64,000 nucleotides of DNA from Asterella californica (Eukaryota > Streptophyta > Marchantiopsida > Marchantiales > Aytoniaceae). Both the position numbers and the translations under genes were made by a program. Below, one piece after another: positions 1-11,150 of the stretch; position 1 is the stretch's first letter; each line of letters begins with the position of its first letter. The stretch spans positions 6,634,001 to 6,698,000 of the forward strand of contig JAYKYS010000010.1 in NCBI GenBank assembly GCA_036924285.1, given 5' to 3'. Below the pieces are notes generated by a model. That model saw only the letters and a program-made list of their open reading frames with translations. It was not told where the DNA came from and searched no databases.

Positions 1-28
1 AAGCTGGCCAAGCGCTGCGCTTGGAATC

Positions 29-3000
29 ATGTATAACGAGAACGAGAAGGTTGATGGAGACAGATGGAGCGCTTCTCAACCAAGGGAAAACTATGCATAC
101 CCTCATAGTCAGGGCATGGCTGGCTTAGAGAGCAGGGCCGAGAAGCAACCTAGTAGAGTAGAAGGCTATGGTGGTGGAACATTTCTGTTTCGGAGACAAA
201 GCGCTGCAGTAGGCCCATGGCTGCGTCGAAGTTTGAGCTCTACGAGTGATAAGCAACTTTTGAAAATGTCTTATCAAGGGGTTGATCAAGCGGGAATGGA
301 ACGTCACAGTGCCGCTGAAGGTTCGCGGGAGAAGACTGGTACTGCGACGGATGCTCAATTTAGGGCACACTCAGAGCGGTTGGGAATGGTAGGTGCTGTT
401 GACAAGAGTGAGACAGTGGGTTCGTCGGAAAGAGGACAGCAGGAGTTTGGCGTCAGTGACAGCGATCCTTGGGATGTCCAAATACTGCAATCGGACCCGA
501 CTGTTGTTGATAACAGTAGCCGAAGCCAGTCGCACTGGCATTTTGCTGGTTTGCCCAACGCTTTAGGTGCTAAGAGGAGTATGACAGTGGGTGAAGTTGA
601 ACTCTTGCAATCCATTGGCCAAGGGGTTATATGCACAGATCTTCAAGGCAACATAACCAACTGGTACGTTTGGTCCACTCCTTGTGCTTCTGCTTGCGTT
701 CTGTTCCTTCTTCACCAGAAGGCACTCACCACATTCTCATTGTCATGGAAGATTTTGTCACTACCAGGGTAGTGGTTATGTTAAAGAATCATCAGAGATT
801 TTATCTCTTAATCTTATGTATGGACATGATACAGGAATCCAGCAGCGGAAACAATGTATCAGTGGAAGCACGAAGAAGTGCTTGGTCGCAACGTTGTGAA
901 ACTTTTGACTCCAGAAGGTGTTGTTAAAGAGTCTCCTGAGATTGTAGGTATATCAAATAACGGGGAATCGTGGTCTGGACCATATCAATCCGTTCGAAAG
1001 GATGGGGAAATCATTAACACCGTTGTGACTGACACTCCTCTCGTAGATGGCAACAATAAAATAATCGGCATAGTAGGAGTGTCGTACAATGTTGGCCCTC
1101 TACCGAAGGTTCCAATTAGGCGGAGTTATTCTGACGAGGTTGTCCTTAACGATTCGGAGGCCGATGTAGTCCCGTCGAGTAGTTCGGCTGAAAGTCATAA
1201 TATGCTGGGCTGGAGAAGGGTCCATTTGGGTGACAATAAGTCAAATGATTCACCACCTACAGCTGACAATGATTCGAGCGTCGGTAAGAATCTTCTGGTA
1301 AGGTCCCTAACGTTTCTCTGTCGCAGTTTTTTCTTTTTTCTTTGCACAGGACTCGGAGAGTTCCGTCGTGATTCGGGGTCAAGACTTCTGTTGCTTTTAT
1401 GTTAGACGTATGTGTAGACTAGAGGTGGTGCAGCCCCAGACATCCCAGAGGCATGGAAACGAGTTTTTGACGTCCCGAAATTTGGTGCAGAGGATTGGAC
1501 GGTCATCTGTACAGCAGCTAGTTCGGAAGTTACAGATCAGAACACCACAAAAACAAGACGAAGTGACGGGGCAAAGAAGTGACTGGCAAAGATTACGGGA
1601 AGAGCAGGATGGGAATGAAAAACAAAGACCCTTGAGCAGATATCCATCTCCTGGAAGGACTCTGGAATATGCGCCGGTGTCAACTTTGTATGTTGCTAAT
1701 GACAGCGCAGACTCCAGTTATGGAGACATAGATGGGTCGACCATACCCCTCGTTATTCAGGCAAAGCCTCCTGCAAGAGGAACAGATGGGCCGTGGGATG
1801 GTGGGAGCTCGCAGAAAGAGGTAATTAAGGAGGTCATTGTTAACTCCACAAACACTGGTGCCTTTAACAATGCTCTCTCCAGGTCGTCGAGTGATAGTGC
1901 TCAAGGCCATGATGCATCTGCTGTTGGGAGTCCGATCGAGCGAAACTGTTATGATAAGACTTGGAGCATTCCAGGAGCGGGCATGAATTTTCAACAAGCG
2001 GAGGAAGATTTTCAACTTCAGTTGGCCTTGGCCTTGCGAGTGGCTGCGGAAGCCGCTGCTGTGGATGACCCTGATCTGTCGGCAAACGTCAGGGGCCCAA
2101 AGGGAAACACAAAGCTCGTGCCCGGTGTCTCTAAGACGGAAGCAACGGCTTATCGTTATTGGGTATGTAAACGTCTTTCTTCGGCCTTTCTGTTCCTCGC
2201 TTTGACAGGTTTGACAGTATGAAATTATGACACAGATGTCAGTGCTGTGATTCAAGTACAAAACCCTTGAGCTGCTACAGCAGTTAGCTATGCTGACGCT
2301 TTTTAATCGAGGGCCCGAAAACTTTTTGTTCGTGTAACGTGGCATAAACTAGACGTTCCTAATGTTTGCGTTTCCGTTACTCATTGTCTGCCTTATGTTT
2401 TTAGGTAAGCAACTGCTTGAGCTACGACGACCGAATAGAGGATGGCTTCTACGAGGTTTGGGGCATGAGTCCCTATGTTTGGAGTATGTGTACTGACTCC
2501 AATGAACTGGGGCGAATGCCACCCTTGGAAAACCTACGTTCAGTACACCCCACGGATGCTACCTTCGAAGTAGTCCTCGTGGACAGGAACATGGATCCCA
2601 GTTTGCGTGAACTTGAAGACAAGGCAGTAGGCCTTGCGTACGACTCAACGGAGGTTCTGGACATGGCGAGCAATTTGAGCATTATGATAGCGAATGTCAT
2701 GGGCGGTCCTTCAGAATCGGACGGAAATCTGAAGGAGCTATGGCAGACAACCAGCAGTAAGTTGATGCAGCTTTTGGGCACGATTGTTCTTCCGATCGGC
2801 CTCTTGAGAGCTGGATTGTCTCGCCACCGCGCCCTTTTGTTCAAGGTACGGTTTCATGGCCTAGATTGCACGAATGGTATCAGTGTGCTCCAGTTAAATG
2901 CATCGAACCTCATATCGTTTTAGATTATACGTGGTGTTTGCAGGTCTTGGCTGACAGTGTTGGCCTACCTTGCCGTCTTGTCCGCGGAAGTGCTTATTGT

Positions 3001-6000
3001 GGCAAGGAGGACGACGCGTCAGTCGTTGTGAAATGCGGGGATGACAGGTACGCTCTTAGTCTTGGTTCTGCAGTTATTTGCTGAAGCGACTTGTCGAACT
3101 GTCTAGCAGCATTACTGTCTGCAAGAACTCGGTCATGCGAGACACTTGATCTGTTTCCTTTAGCACCTTTAATCTTGGATCGACGGGTTGCAGGGAGTGG
3201 ATGGTGGACCTTATGATCAAGCCTGGCAGCATTATGCCTCCGGACGCAAGACTTGCTGCGCCTCCAGCCGTTATATCATCCCCACTCCAGTTTGAGCGGC
3301 AGAGCCCGTTCGCCGGGAGTAGTGTGACCGTCCTGGATTGGGCTAGATACGAGCCAGGGAGGAGAGACGTCCCATACATGGCAGGGAGATCGGACCGATC
3401 AAAAGGGGGAGCAGTGGAGGAGCGTTGTGGAAGCGTTGGTGAACCTGTAATGGTCACTCAAGGTCTTGAGTTCTCGCAAACTGGTAACTCTGCAAAGGGA
3501 TCAAGCGGCACCAGTGGATCCGGTGAGGCCGCAGGTAGAGATAGATTTGGTCTTGTGAATCTCCTGGAGAAACCCGGAGTGGGTAATATATCAGAGCAAC
3601 CAGTACGCCCTGAAGATGGCGGTGCTAAAGGAAGCTTTTTGACCGAAGATATTACGAGGCCTCCAGCTGTGCTCGATAATTCACTAAAGGTCGGTAATGT
3701 AAGTGCGAATCAGGAAGCAAGGATGCCCCCGCAGGAAACGTCTCCTGTCGAAGAAGTTGTCAAACCGTATGATCGAGCCTGGGCTAAGGAAGACAGGCGT
3801 GTCACTGGATCAGATGAATACAGTAGATCTGGAGGAGCAGGCAGAATGCTTGATCAGATTGCGTCTGAGGCAAGTGACTTCGAGATTGCCTGGGAGGATG
3901 TTATTATCGGCGAGCGGATTGGTCAAGGTGAATATCTCTGCTAAACTGAATCTCATTTGTTCGCAGAGTCTATTCCTTCACTGGCAAGGCGTTGGTAGGG
4001 TAGATTCTTGACAGTGACCACCAAGAATTTTCTGGTGTCCTTTGCACAATGCCACTTTGTTTGCTGAATGGGTCATGCTACTCTTTCTGCCCCGTTTCCT
4101 TTCTTGGTGTTCAGAGGCGGTGCAGTGGGAGAATAATGTTGAATCACTTAAGAACTTAGGGCTAGTTTACCACAACTAGCCCTAAGAACTAGTCGGAGGG
4201 TGTGCTCAGTTTCAAGGTCATGTTTTCCTTTTAGCGCTCATCAGAGTTGCCGCAGCTTAATGATACTTGCTTCCATGGCTTTATTGTGGTTTGTAGGTTC
4301 GTATGGGAAAGTGTACCGTGCAGATTGGCAGGGATCTGTGAGTATCTCACGTTCCGTTCCAAGTAGTTGTGCGTAAACTTCACAGCGGGGTGCGCGATGT
4401 CTTGATGCTAGGGAGAGCTTGAATGAGGCATTTGTTAACATTATACTGCCTTGATACTTATGCTGGCGTCTATAGTACGATTATAGGAGCCATATCTATC
4501 TTTGGCCAACGCATAAACAGCAATAGGTTAATGAGTGCGAGAGTGTGAAATCATCTCACTGGATAGGGTAGGATGTCATTTCATCTATAGCTTTCTGTAT
4601 TGAGGTATACCCTGGTTTGCAGGATGTGGCTGTGAAAGTATTCCTGGATCAGGACTTGAAGACAGAGGCTCTAGAGGAGTTTAAGAGTGAGGTATGCCAC
4701 CCGCTAATCCGATTGAATTTTGAGAAATGTATGAACTTCTTGCGAAAGGTTTCAATGTAGCAGAATACTCTCTGAACTGTTTTATGCGTCCTAGCTGGCT
4801 TATTGGAGACCTACGACAGTTTCTTTCTTGTAAAGCAAAGAAGGAGAGTATATTATTTTTTAGTGGGAGAAGACTGTAGTATTAACTGTAGGGGTTGATT
4901 CTGTTCAAGGTGGCCATCATGCGTCGGTTGAGGCATCCCAACATTGTGTTATTCATGGGTGCTGTGACGAGGCCTCCAAACCTTTCAATTATCACCGAAT
5001 TTTGCCCCAGGTATGTCAACGTGGTGTTCCTTTCCCACTATTCAGGTTCTTTTTAGATATCATCATCCATTAAAACCGGGAATGATTCTTCTCCACAGCA
5101 ATATTCATGGAGATTGTGCGGATTGTTATCTCGTATTGTAAATAGGGGAAGTCTGTACCGGTTACTTCATCGGCCAAATCGGGAACTTGATGAGCGTAAG
5201 AGGATACGTATGGCAGTCGATGTGGTAAGTCCTGTTCAGCAGCTCTGAGGTCCTGTTCTGTTGATGTAATTCTTGGTGTGGTTAATAGCATAATTGCTCT
5301 AATTGAGAAGTTTTTTTTAAGCAAGATGGTATCTTTAACTAATAATCCAAATGTGGGTTTAGGGTTTAGGGTTTAGGCCAGGGTTGAAGCCCTGCCCAAA
5401 ATAAGATAACGTGCTGCGCCTTACATGTCGAAATATTACTGGAAGTATTAGCGGGTTACAACTTATTCCGTGTGGTTGTTGGTCTATCAGGTGAAGGGAA
5501 TGAACTATCTGCATCGGTGTTCACCTCCTGTTGTACATAGAGATCTGAAATCCCCAAATCTACTCGTAGATAAGAATTGGACTGTGAAGGTGTGTATCTG
5601 GTTGAAAAGTTGACAGCTTTATTGCTAATTGACTTGTTATCAGCTTAGGCACACGCAGTAGAAACTCTTGAAGGTTCGCGCATAGCGGATCTTATATAAG
5701 TGTAAATACAGTGGGCAAGTAGGAATTTCCTTTCCTTGTAGGGAAAATACTTGAGTTGTTTGTCTTCCGCCCTGAAGGTCACTTTAGCTGTTTCCAAGAC
5801 TTTCCCTCTGTTTACGTTAGAATTTCCTCTTGTGCAGGTTTGTGACTTTGGTCTATCTCGCCAGAAGCATAGCACTTTCCTCTCAGCAAAGTCGAGTGCG
5901 GGAACTGTAAGGCCTATAGCTCCAGTTCTTCTGGCATTTCTTCCCTTGCTCAGACTTGTGTACGATTCATGCAGTAGGATAACTTCACCATCTATATAGA

Positions 6001-7034
6001 TCGGGCAACCAACCAATCAGGCAAACCTGTCACGCAAATAAGTATGGAAAGGGACAACATATGCATGGGTTGTTAAGTGTTCTCTGTGGAAAGTATGGGA
6101 AGGGACAACATATGTATGGGTTGTAAAGTGTTCAGTGGACAGTTCGATCGACTTTTCAGAGTTTCCCTAGCATGAGATGCTTTGATAGGAGCTTCTTGAA
6201 GTGACCTTGCATTTCATGTGATGCAGCCGGAGTGGATGGCACCAGAGGTTCTGCGGAACGAACCCTCTGATGAAAAGTAAGTAACTTTGAAGCTTGAGTG
6301 ATAAGAGAATCTTCTGTTTCTCTTATGTGGGTAACAAAATGATCTTACTGCGCTTAGCACCTTCGGTCTAGCTGTATGGGCAACTCGTTGACAGTGTTCG
6401 TGCGTTGTTCCCAGATCTGACGTGTACAGCTTCGGCGTGATATTATGGGAACTTGCCACGCTTCAGGTGCCGTGGAATGGGATGAGTCCTATACAGGTAC
6501 GTGTACTTCCAGTTTCAGTACTCTGCCGCCAAGCAGGAATACCCTCTGCACATCTCATGCATTAGGTTGTTCTGACTTCCGCTTCATCTTTACCTCTTAG
6601 CAGGATCTGTTTTTGATCATATAATCGTAACAGCTGTCACGGGCTTTGATTGGTATTCAGGTTGTAGGAGCGGTGGGCTTCCAGCACCGAAGGTTGCCTA
6701 CCGACACTATTGATCCCGCTCTTTCAGCAATTATTCAAGCGTGCTGGCGCACGTAAGTATTGTTATGGGTTCTGCTTGAGTTTTAGACTGTGCGGGCAGT
6801 CTTGAACGAAAAGTTACGTTTGTTATGATGCCCTTCGAGATGGCGATGTTTTGTACTGATTGAAGGATGCTGGCTTGCAGTGATTCCAAGCTGAGACCAA
6901 GTTTTGCGGATCTCATGCAAGATCTCAAGAACCTCCAATCGAGGCCTCTTTCTTCACCAGCCCAAAGTCCATCTCACACACCTCAGAGTGGATCCAACCC
7001 TAAACGAAGTCCCGACCTTGAGTGTAAAGTGTAA
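29..7034 (+). CDS. ARK: ARK/ANR-type PAS-EDR-Raf MAP3K (5' end possibly incomplete)
   Basis: This is a Raf-like serine/threonine kinase; in moss the family (ARK/ANR/CTR1L) activates SnRK2 kinases in abscisic-acid and osmotic-stress signalling. I infer exons 29-663, 835-1297, 1350-2162, 2405-2845, 2944-3047, 3194-3927, 4297-4337, 4623-4691, 4910-5010, 5146-5224, 5491-5589, 5838-5906, 6227-6276, 6415-6496, 6661-6752 and 6881-7034. All junctions are GT-AG and all phases agree, giving 1341 residues from Met29. A PAS domain lies at about residues 191-300 ([16 protein letters not shown] onward). An EDR1 domain covers roughly 570-850 ([29 protein letters not shown]). The kinase domain runs from about 1050, with GQGSYGKVY, VAVK Lys1082, HRDLKSPN (Asp1178), DFG (Asp1196-Gly1198), activation-loop SS at 1212-1213 and APE. 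The frame stays open to base 2, so the true start may be upstream. The segment 1350-1440 reads oddly and could hide another short intron. Confidence 0.9.
4155..4186. repeat. 13-bp perfect hairpin in kinase intron 6
   Basis: Arms CTTAGGGCTAGTT (4155-4167) and its exact reverse complement (4174-4186) enclose a 6-base loop. It lies in the 369-base intron 3928-4296. It may be the remnant of a small inverted-repeat transposon; no role can be assigned. Confidence 0.8.
5355..5377 (+). repeat. Interstitial telomere-type repeat (GGGTTTA)3GG
   Basis: Three perfect copies of the plant telomere heptamer plus two further bases lie in the kinase intron 5225-5490. The unit matches the Arabidopsis-type telomere sequence, as expected for a land plant. 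It could be a telomerase-repair footprint or a telo-box-like intronic element. Confidence 0.85.
6040..6141. repeat. 51-bp tandem duplication in kinase intron 12
   Basis: Two near-identical copies of a segment beginning AAGTATGG(A/G)AAGGGAC start at 6040 and 6091, inside the intron 5907-6226. They differ by a few substitutions. This looks like a local duplication with no coding content. Confidence 0.8.
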
Positions 7035-8950
7035 CCGGAAGGTCTTTTTACACCTTTAGCTTAAACATGTATCTCTAATTCCTTTGAAGTTATTACTTTG
7101 AGGTTTGAAACATCCTTTATAATTGCACCGTAGTCATCCCGGCAGCTGTCCCAGTACTGAAGGCTCTAAGACGTTTCGAGCTCAGTAGGCAAGAACGGGC
7201 TTGGACAAGTACTTGGCGGGTCCGTCAATGTCACATTCTTCTCAGAAGATAATGACAAAAGCTGTTGATTTCAAGAGTCCACAAATTCTGGAGCCCTAGC
7301 TTAAAACTTCAGGCACCAAAAGCTAGTGGAGTAGGTACCCGGAAGATATTGTGGAGAAGTTATTAGAAATTCTATTTCAGTTTACTTTAAGGAAGTGGTA
7401 AAAGAGTTTTGATTCATGGTCCACATAAGTTGGATGAGTGCAGACAGGCTTTTGTACTTTGCTGATCTCGGAAGTGGATTAGTAACCTGGTTCTGACTGA
7501 AGTCGAAGTTGGAAGAAAGGTTGGGAGTTTCATTCTTGCTGGCCTTAGCATTTTGAATCTGTGAAGTATTGCAGACTTGGTCTTGGTAAGTCTTGGTAGG
7601 AGCTGGCGGATCCACCGAACATGCGGATCATGTATCATTGTCGTCTGGAGAGCGAGAGCTGTAATGACGTCCTAGTCCAGAAAACGCAGCACTTGATAAG
7701 TTCGTGGAACAACTGCTTTCCATTCTCAAAGGAAGTACCTCGCTGTTGATGGATTCCACTGTAAACAAATGTTGGTCCTCGTCAGCCAGTAGGAGTATGT
7801 CAAGGCCTCCTTTTATGTAGGACGGATATGTCACTATGATATCCCTCCTGTTTCATGGATTGTACTCTCTGCGTAGGTTGTCTACGCAGGTTGCTACCGT
7901 GATTGACTTCTAGCAGTTTTCAAGCTCATGGAGCAGTGTCTTCATTCTTGCGCATTTCTTGTGATGAACGAAGTTATAGGGTACGGCGTATAGTGTGCTT
8001 TTAAAGCGTGTATCAGGTGGAACTACTAGTTTGAACGGGATATTACTCTTTTAAGTTCAAGTTAGTATGATGAAGAGGAATGGCACTCCAGTTGAGATTG
8101 AAGGTAAAGTAATAACAACCTTCCTTTGTACTTTATCGACATGTTAAATAGAGGATTTGGGGATTTGCCTTCGGTGTAAGGATTGTTTGGGTGGATATAG
8201 TCTGAATGGATATAGTCTACCAGCAGTACTGGGGGACGGCAAGGGAGCTGTGGATTTAAATAATATGTTATTTGAGAAGGTTTTGATGGAGGAAGAAGGA
8301 AGATTCACTGGTTCACTTTGTTAAGCTTATGACTCCCCTGAGATCCGTTATTACTGTTTATACTTGGATCTACTTCGAGGGGAGAGTCCGACATACGGCA
8401 GAGACACTACGAGCGGACGACTTTCGGATACGGGATGCCGTCGAGACGCACTGAAGTTTGAGACATAACAATCTGTTTCCGGAAAAGCTGGTAGATCTGG
8501 GGGGACTTGATAACAAAGAAATACAGTGGGTTGAAGGGGCGAAAATAATTGCATCTCGTGTCCAGACGGCGCCACAGCGATGGACAATTTTGCTTTAACT
8601 AGATTTCACTGCAGAAACTTTTGTGCTGTGTATCTCTTTCATAAGCTCCCTTTTCCCTCAACGAACTTTGCATGTCACTATATGCTGTATAAACTGCCGT
8701 AGTTTGCATGACGGTAAAGTAGTACACTACAAGCTGCAACTAACAGCAAAAAGTAGGTCGAGCGGGGATCGAAACAGGTCCTATGTCGTGACCATGCCTG
8801 GTTCGGTGGGATTTTGTTTTCGTTCGCACCCCTTCTTGGCGGCAAAAAAAAAACCGTTTCCGACGATGTACAGTTTGCTAGATATTTGGCGAGAACAAGA
8901 CGGCACAGTAATTACTTTATAGCAGGCAGTACGAGGTTCTGGCTGCAAAC
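7035..8950 (+). other. Kinase 3' flank, no gene seen
   Basis: This follows the TAA at 7032-7034 and probably starts with the 3' untranslated region. Only short unrelated open frames occur on either strand. A small 8-bp hairpin (CTGCGTAG/CTACGCAG) lies at 7869-7889. I recognise no protein motif, tRNA or transposon here. Confidence 0.5.
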
Positions 8951-9079
8951 ATTTTTTCATGACAGTAAACAATACACAGCGCCCAGCACAAGTGAGAGGA
9001 ATAGAAACTTATATTTCCAGGACTACAGTAGCAGTTCGCTTGTACAGTACGCTGTGTGCAAACCCTGAAGCAGTGTACT

Positions 9080-9290
9080 GGATCGGCAGCAGTACTTTGC
9101 CGAGAAGAGCAAAAGCTGTACAATACAATGTGCAACACCTGAAGCAGTCTATTGGAAATGAAGAACAAAAGCTGGTACGAAGATCGGTAGCAGTACTTCC
9201 GCGAGAAGAGCAAAAGTTGTACAGTAGAGTGTACACCAAAAATACAAAAAACTATAGAAGAGCAAAAGCTGTACAGTAGATCGTAACTGT
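9080..9290. repeat. Degenerate repeats around AGAAGAGCAAAAGCTGTACA
   Basis: The block (C/G)AGAAGAGCAAAAG(C/T)TGTACA with a preceding AGCAGTACTT recurs at about 9085 and 9187, a spacing near 102 bases. A shorter copy follows at about 9260. The array lies just past the 3' end (minus strand) of the HUH-endonuclease relic and may be part of the same mobile element. Confidence 0.6.
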
Positions 9291-9561
9291 ATGATCCGCA
9301 GAGGATTATATGTTTTAGACTTCGATCGGGAAGCACCTGTTTGCACCAGTGGATAGCAGTAAGGCATCAACGAGAGATATGTACTCTGGGAACAGAACGT
9401 CTTTTGAACATGACTTCTCAGCTTGATAGGGCAGGTCCGGTTCTGATGATGACTTTGGAAACTCGTCTGCATGCGCTCTGTCGTCCGAATGCTCGTAGTA
9501 TCTCCGACTGCAGCAAGTGCACCGCTGAGACTGTCTGTAAAAAAATATATGATCGATATCT

Positions 9562-10200
9562 TCACGACTGATATCGGCTGGTCTGATGAGACAAGTCCAT
9601 AAGGCATCCGCCTGTGTCTTGTGTATCTCGTGTTGGAGAAGCCATCGTGGACGAGGGGATGTACTTATCTAACATCAGCATGGCACGAAGACAACGTGGA
9701 AACATTATTGACAATGGATGGCGACTTTTATACCTGTTGTATTGCAGTGCTCTCTGTAATATGTTGAAATACATCAGTTCCACACGGTTTTTCGTGTCAG
9801 AGGCTCCAAGCAACATGTATAACTCTTTACCATCTGCCATCATCGAGTCGTTGATGTTCTTCATGGTCGCAATGTGGTGCTCCTCCTGATGATCTTTCAG
9901 ACAATAACCCACCATTCTCACGAAGGTATGAAGTCCCTTGTTGGACAAGACTTTCACGCAGACCTCGTCTCTCGCAGGCTTGTTCTTGTCCCACCCGAGA
10001 GCTTGCATTACACGTTTTTTTACATCAATGCAAGATTTGGCATGGATAGAGATTGCCCCTTGGAAATGTAAGTGGAGGAGGCTGCCACCACGCTCCACAG
10101 AGAACACCCCTAAGACACAGTGTGCATGGAGGAAATCTGAAACCAAGAGAAACAACGAGGTCTCCAGATCAGTGCCGGTCCTGCAAACTGTCCGACGTCT
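9562..10200 (-). pseudogene. RepHUH-like endonuclease fragment (Replitron-type transposon relic)
   Basis: An open frame of about 213 codons with no ATG start runs from just after a TAA at 10201-10203, so it is a fragment or an internal exon. Numbered from the TTG at 10153-10155, it shows VFSVERGG, then HLHFQGAI with an HxH metal-binding pair (His28, His30), and later VRMVGYCLKD with a candidate nucleophile Tyr84. A second block (KNRVELMYFNILQRA) and an HPLSIMFPRCLRAML block follow. This order, an ERGG-HUH motif followed by GYCxKD, matches the rolling-circle HUH endonucleases of eukaryotic Replitrons as I know the family. In HUH enzymes the histidines hold the metal ion and the tyrosine nicks single-stranded DNA. 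No intact partner domain or element end is visible, so I call it a relic. Confidence 0.55.
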
Positions 10201-11065
10201 TTAGTGTCGACCTCCTCGCTCTCGCCTCTCTCCTCAAAGACATTACCTCGAGAGAAGGATGTTTAATGACGACAAAGAAACCGAAACTGGAAGGGGTCCA
10301 GCACAGAACACAAGCAGGGAAGGAAGTGTCCTCTATACAAGAAAGCAACAGTGCATTCGAAAGCGTTGTCGGGGCGCTTAAAGAATGTAGGATACGAGAA
10401 CATCCGGTACCTGCAGTCCTATAAGTAAAGGGAGAGGTTATCAGTGGAGTAGGAAAACAATCTATGGACCAGCGAGGGAACATATCGGAGTACAGTGGAA
10501 CCGGCAAGAGAAACAAGTTTTGCTAATCTTGATGTAGTCGAACTTGAGCAAGAACGGTGGCAGTTCTCGACCAAAAGAAACTTCCAAGTACATATACGTG
10601 CGTGTAAGCTGAAGGGTACTGTCCGAAAACAATATCATAGGCCGTTCTGAAGACAGAAAAGAGAAGTCTTGCTGCTGCTGTGGAGTGCAACAAAAGCATG
10701 AAGAAATCTTGATCAAGGGAAATGAGAGGTATAACGCTATCTGTCAATGTGTTATTCCTTGAACAAGTAGGTGTCATGGATCTCATCACACACAACTAGA
10801 ATATGATTGGCTTGAAAAGTCACTATAACGTAAAGAGTTATTTGTTACCAACACTTGAAAATGCTTTCTCCCTACCTCTATGACAAGCAAGAAAAACAAA
10901 ATAACTCCTAAATTGACTCTTAGTATCATTTTCATGTATTTGATTTTTACTTTTATTGCTATGCATTTCTGTAGTTAACCATCAATTTGAAAAACCATCG
11001 GAATACATCCAATCCAAAATTATTATTTTTTTACTTATCATTTATTATGTTTACATTTTTTTCTC

Positions 11066-11150
11066 TACCACTTGGCTGAGTGGTTGAAAGCATTGGTTTG
11101 CTAACTTGCATAGCCTTGCAATTCCATTGTAAAGCATCTTGTTATATTTC
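11066..11150 (+). pseudogene. Decayed tRNA-Ser(GCU)-like sequence
   Basis: The stretch TTGGCTGAGTGGTTGAAAGC followed by ATTGGTTTGCTAA resembles the D-arm and anticodon arm (GCT anticodon within TTGCTAA) of a plant mitochondrial-type serine tRNA. The later TTGCAATTCCATTG could be a ruined T-arm. The acceptor stem does not pair, so it cannot be a working tRNA. It may be a relic of organelle DNA or the head of a tRNA-derived SINE. Confidence 0.35.

Noticed and set aside
7869..7889. 8-bp hairpin as a terminator
   Set aside because: Factor-independent hairpin terminators are not used for plant nuclear genes, and the stem is short.
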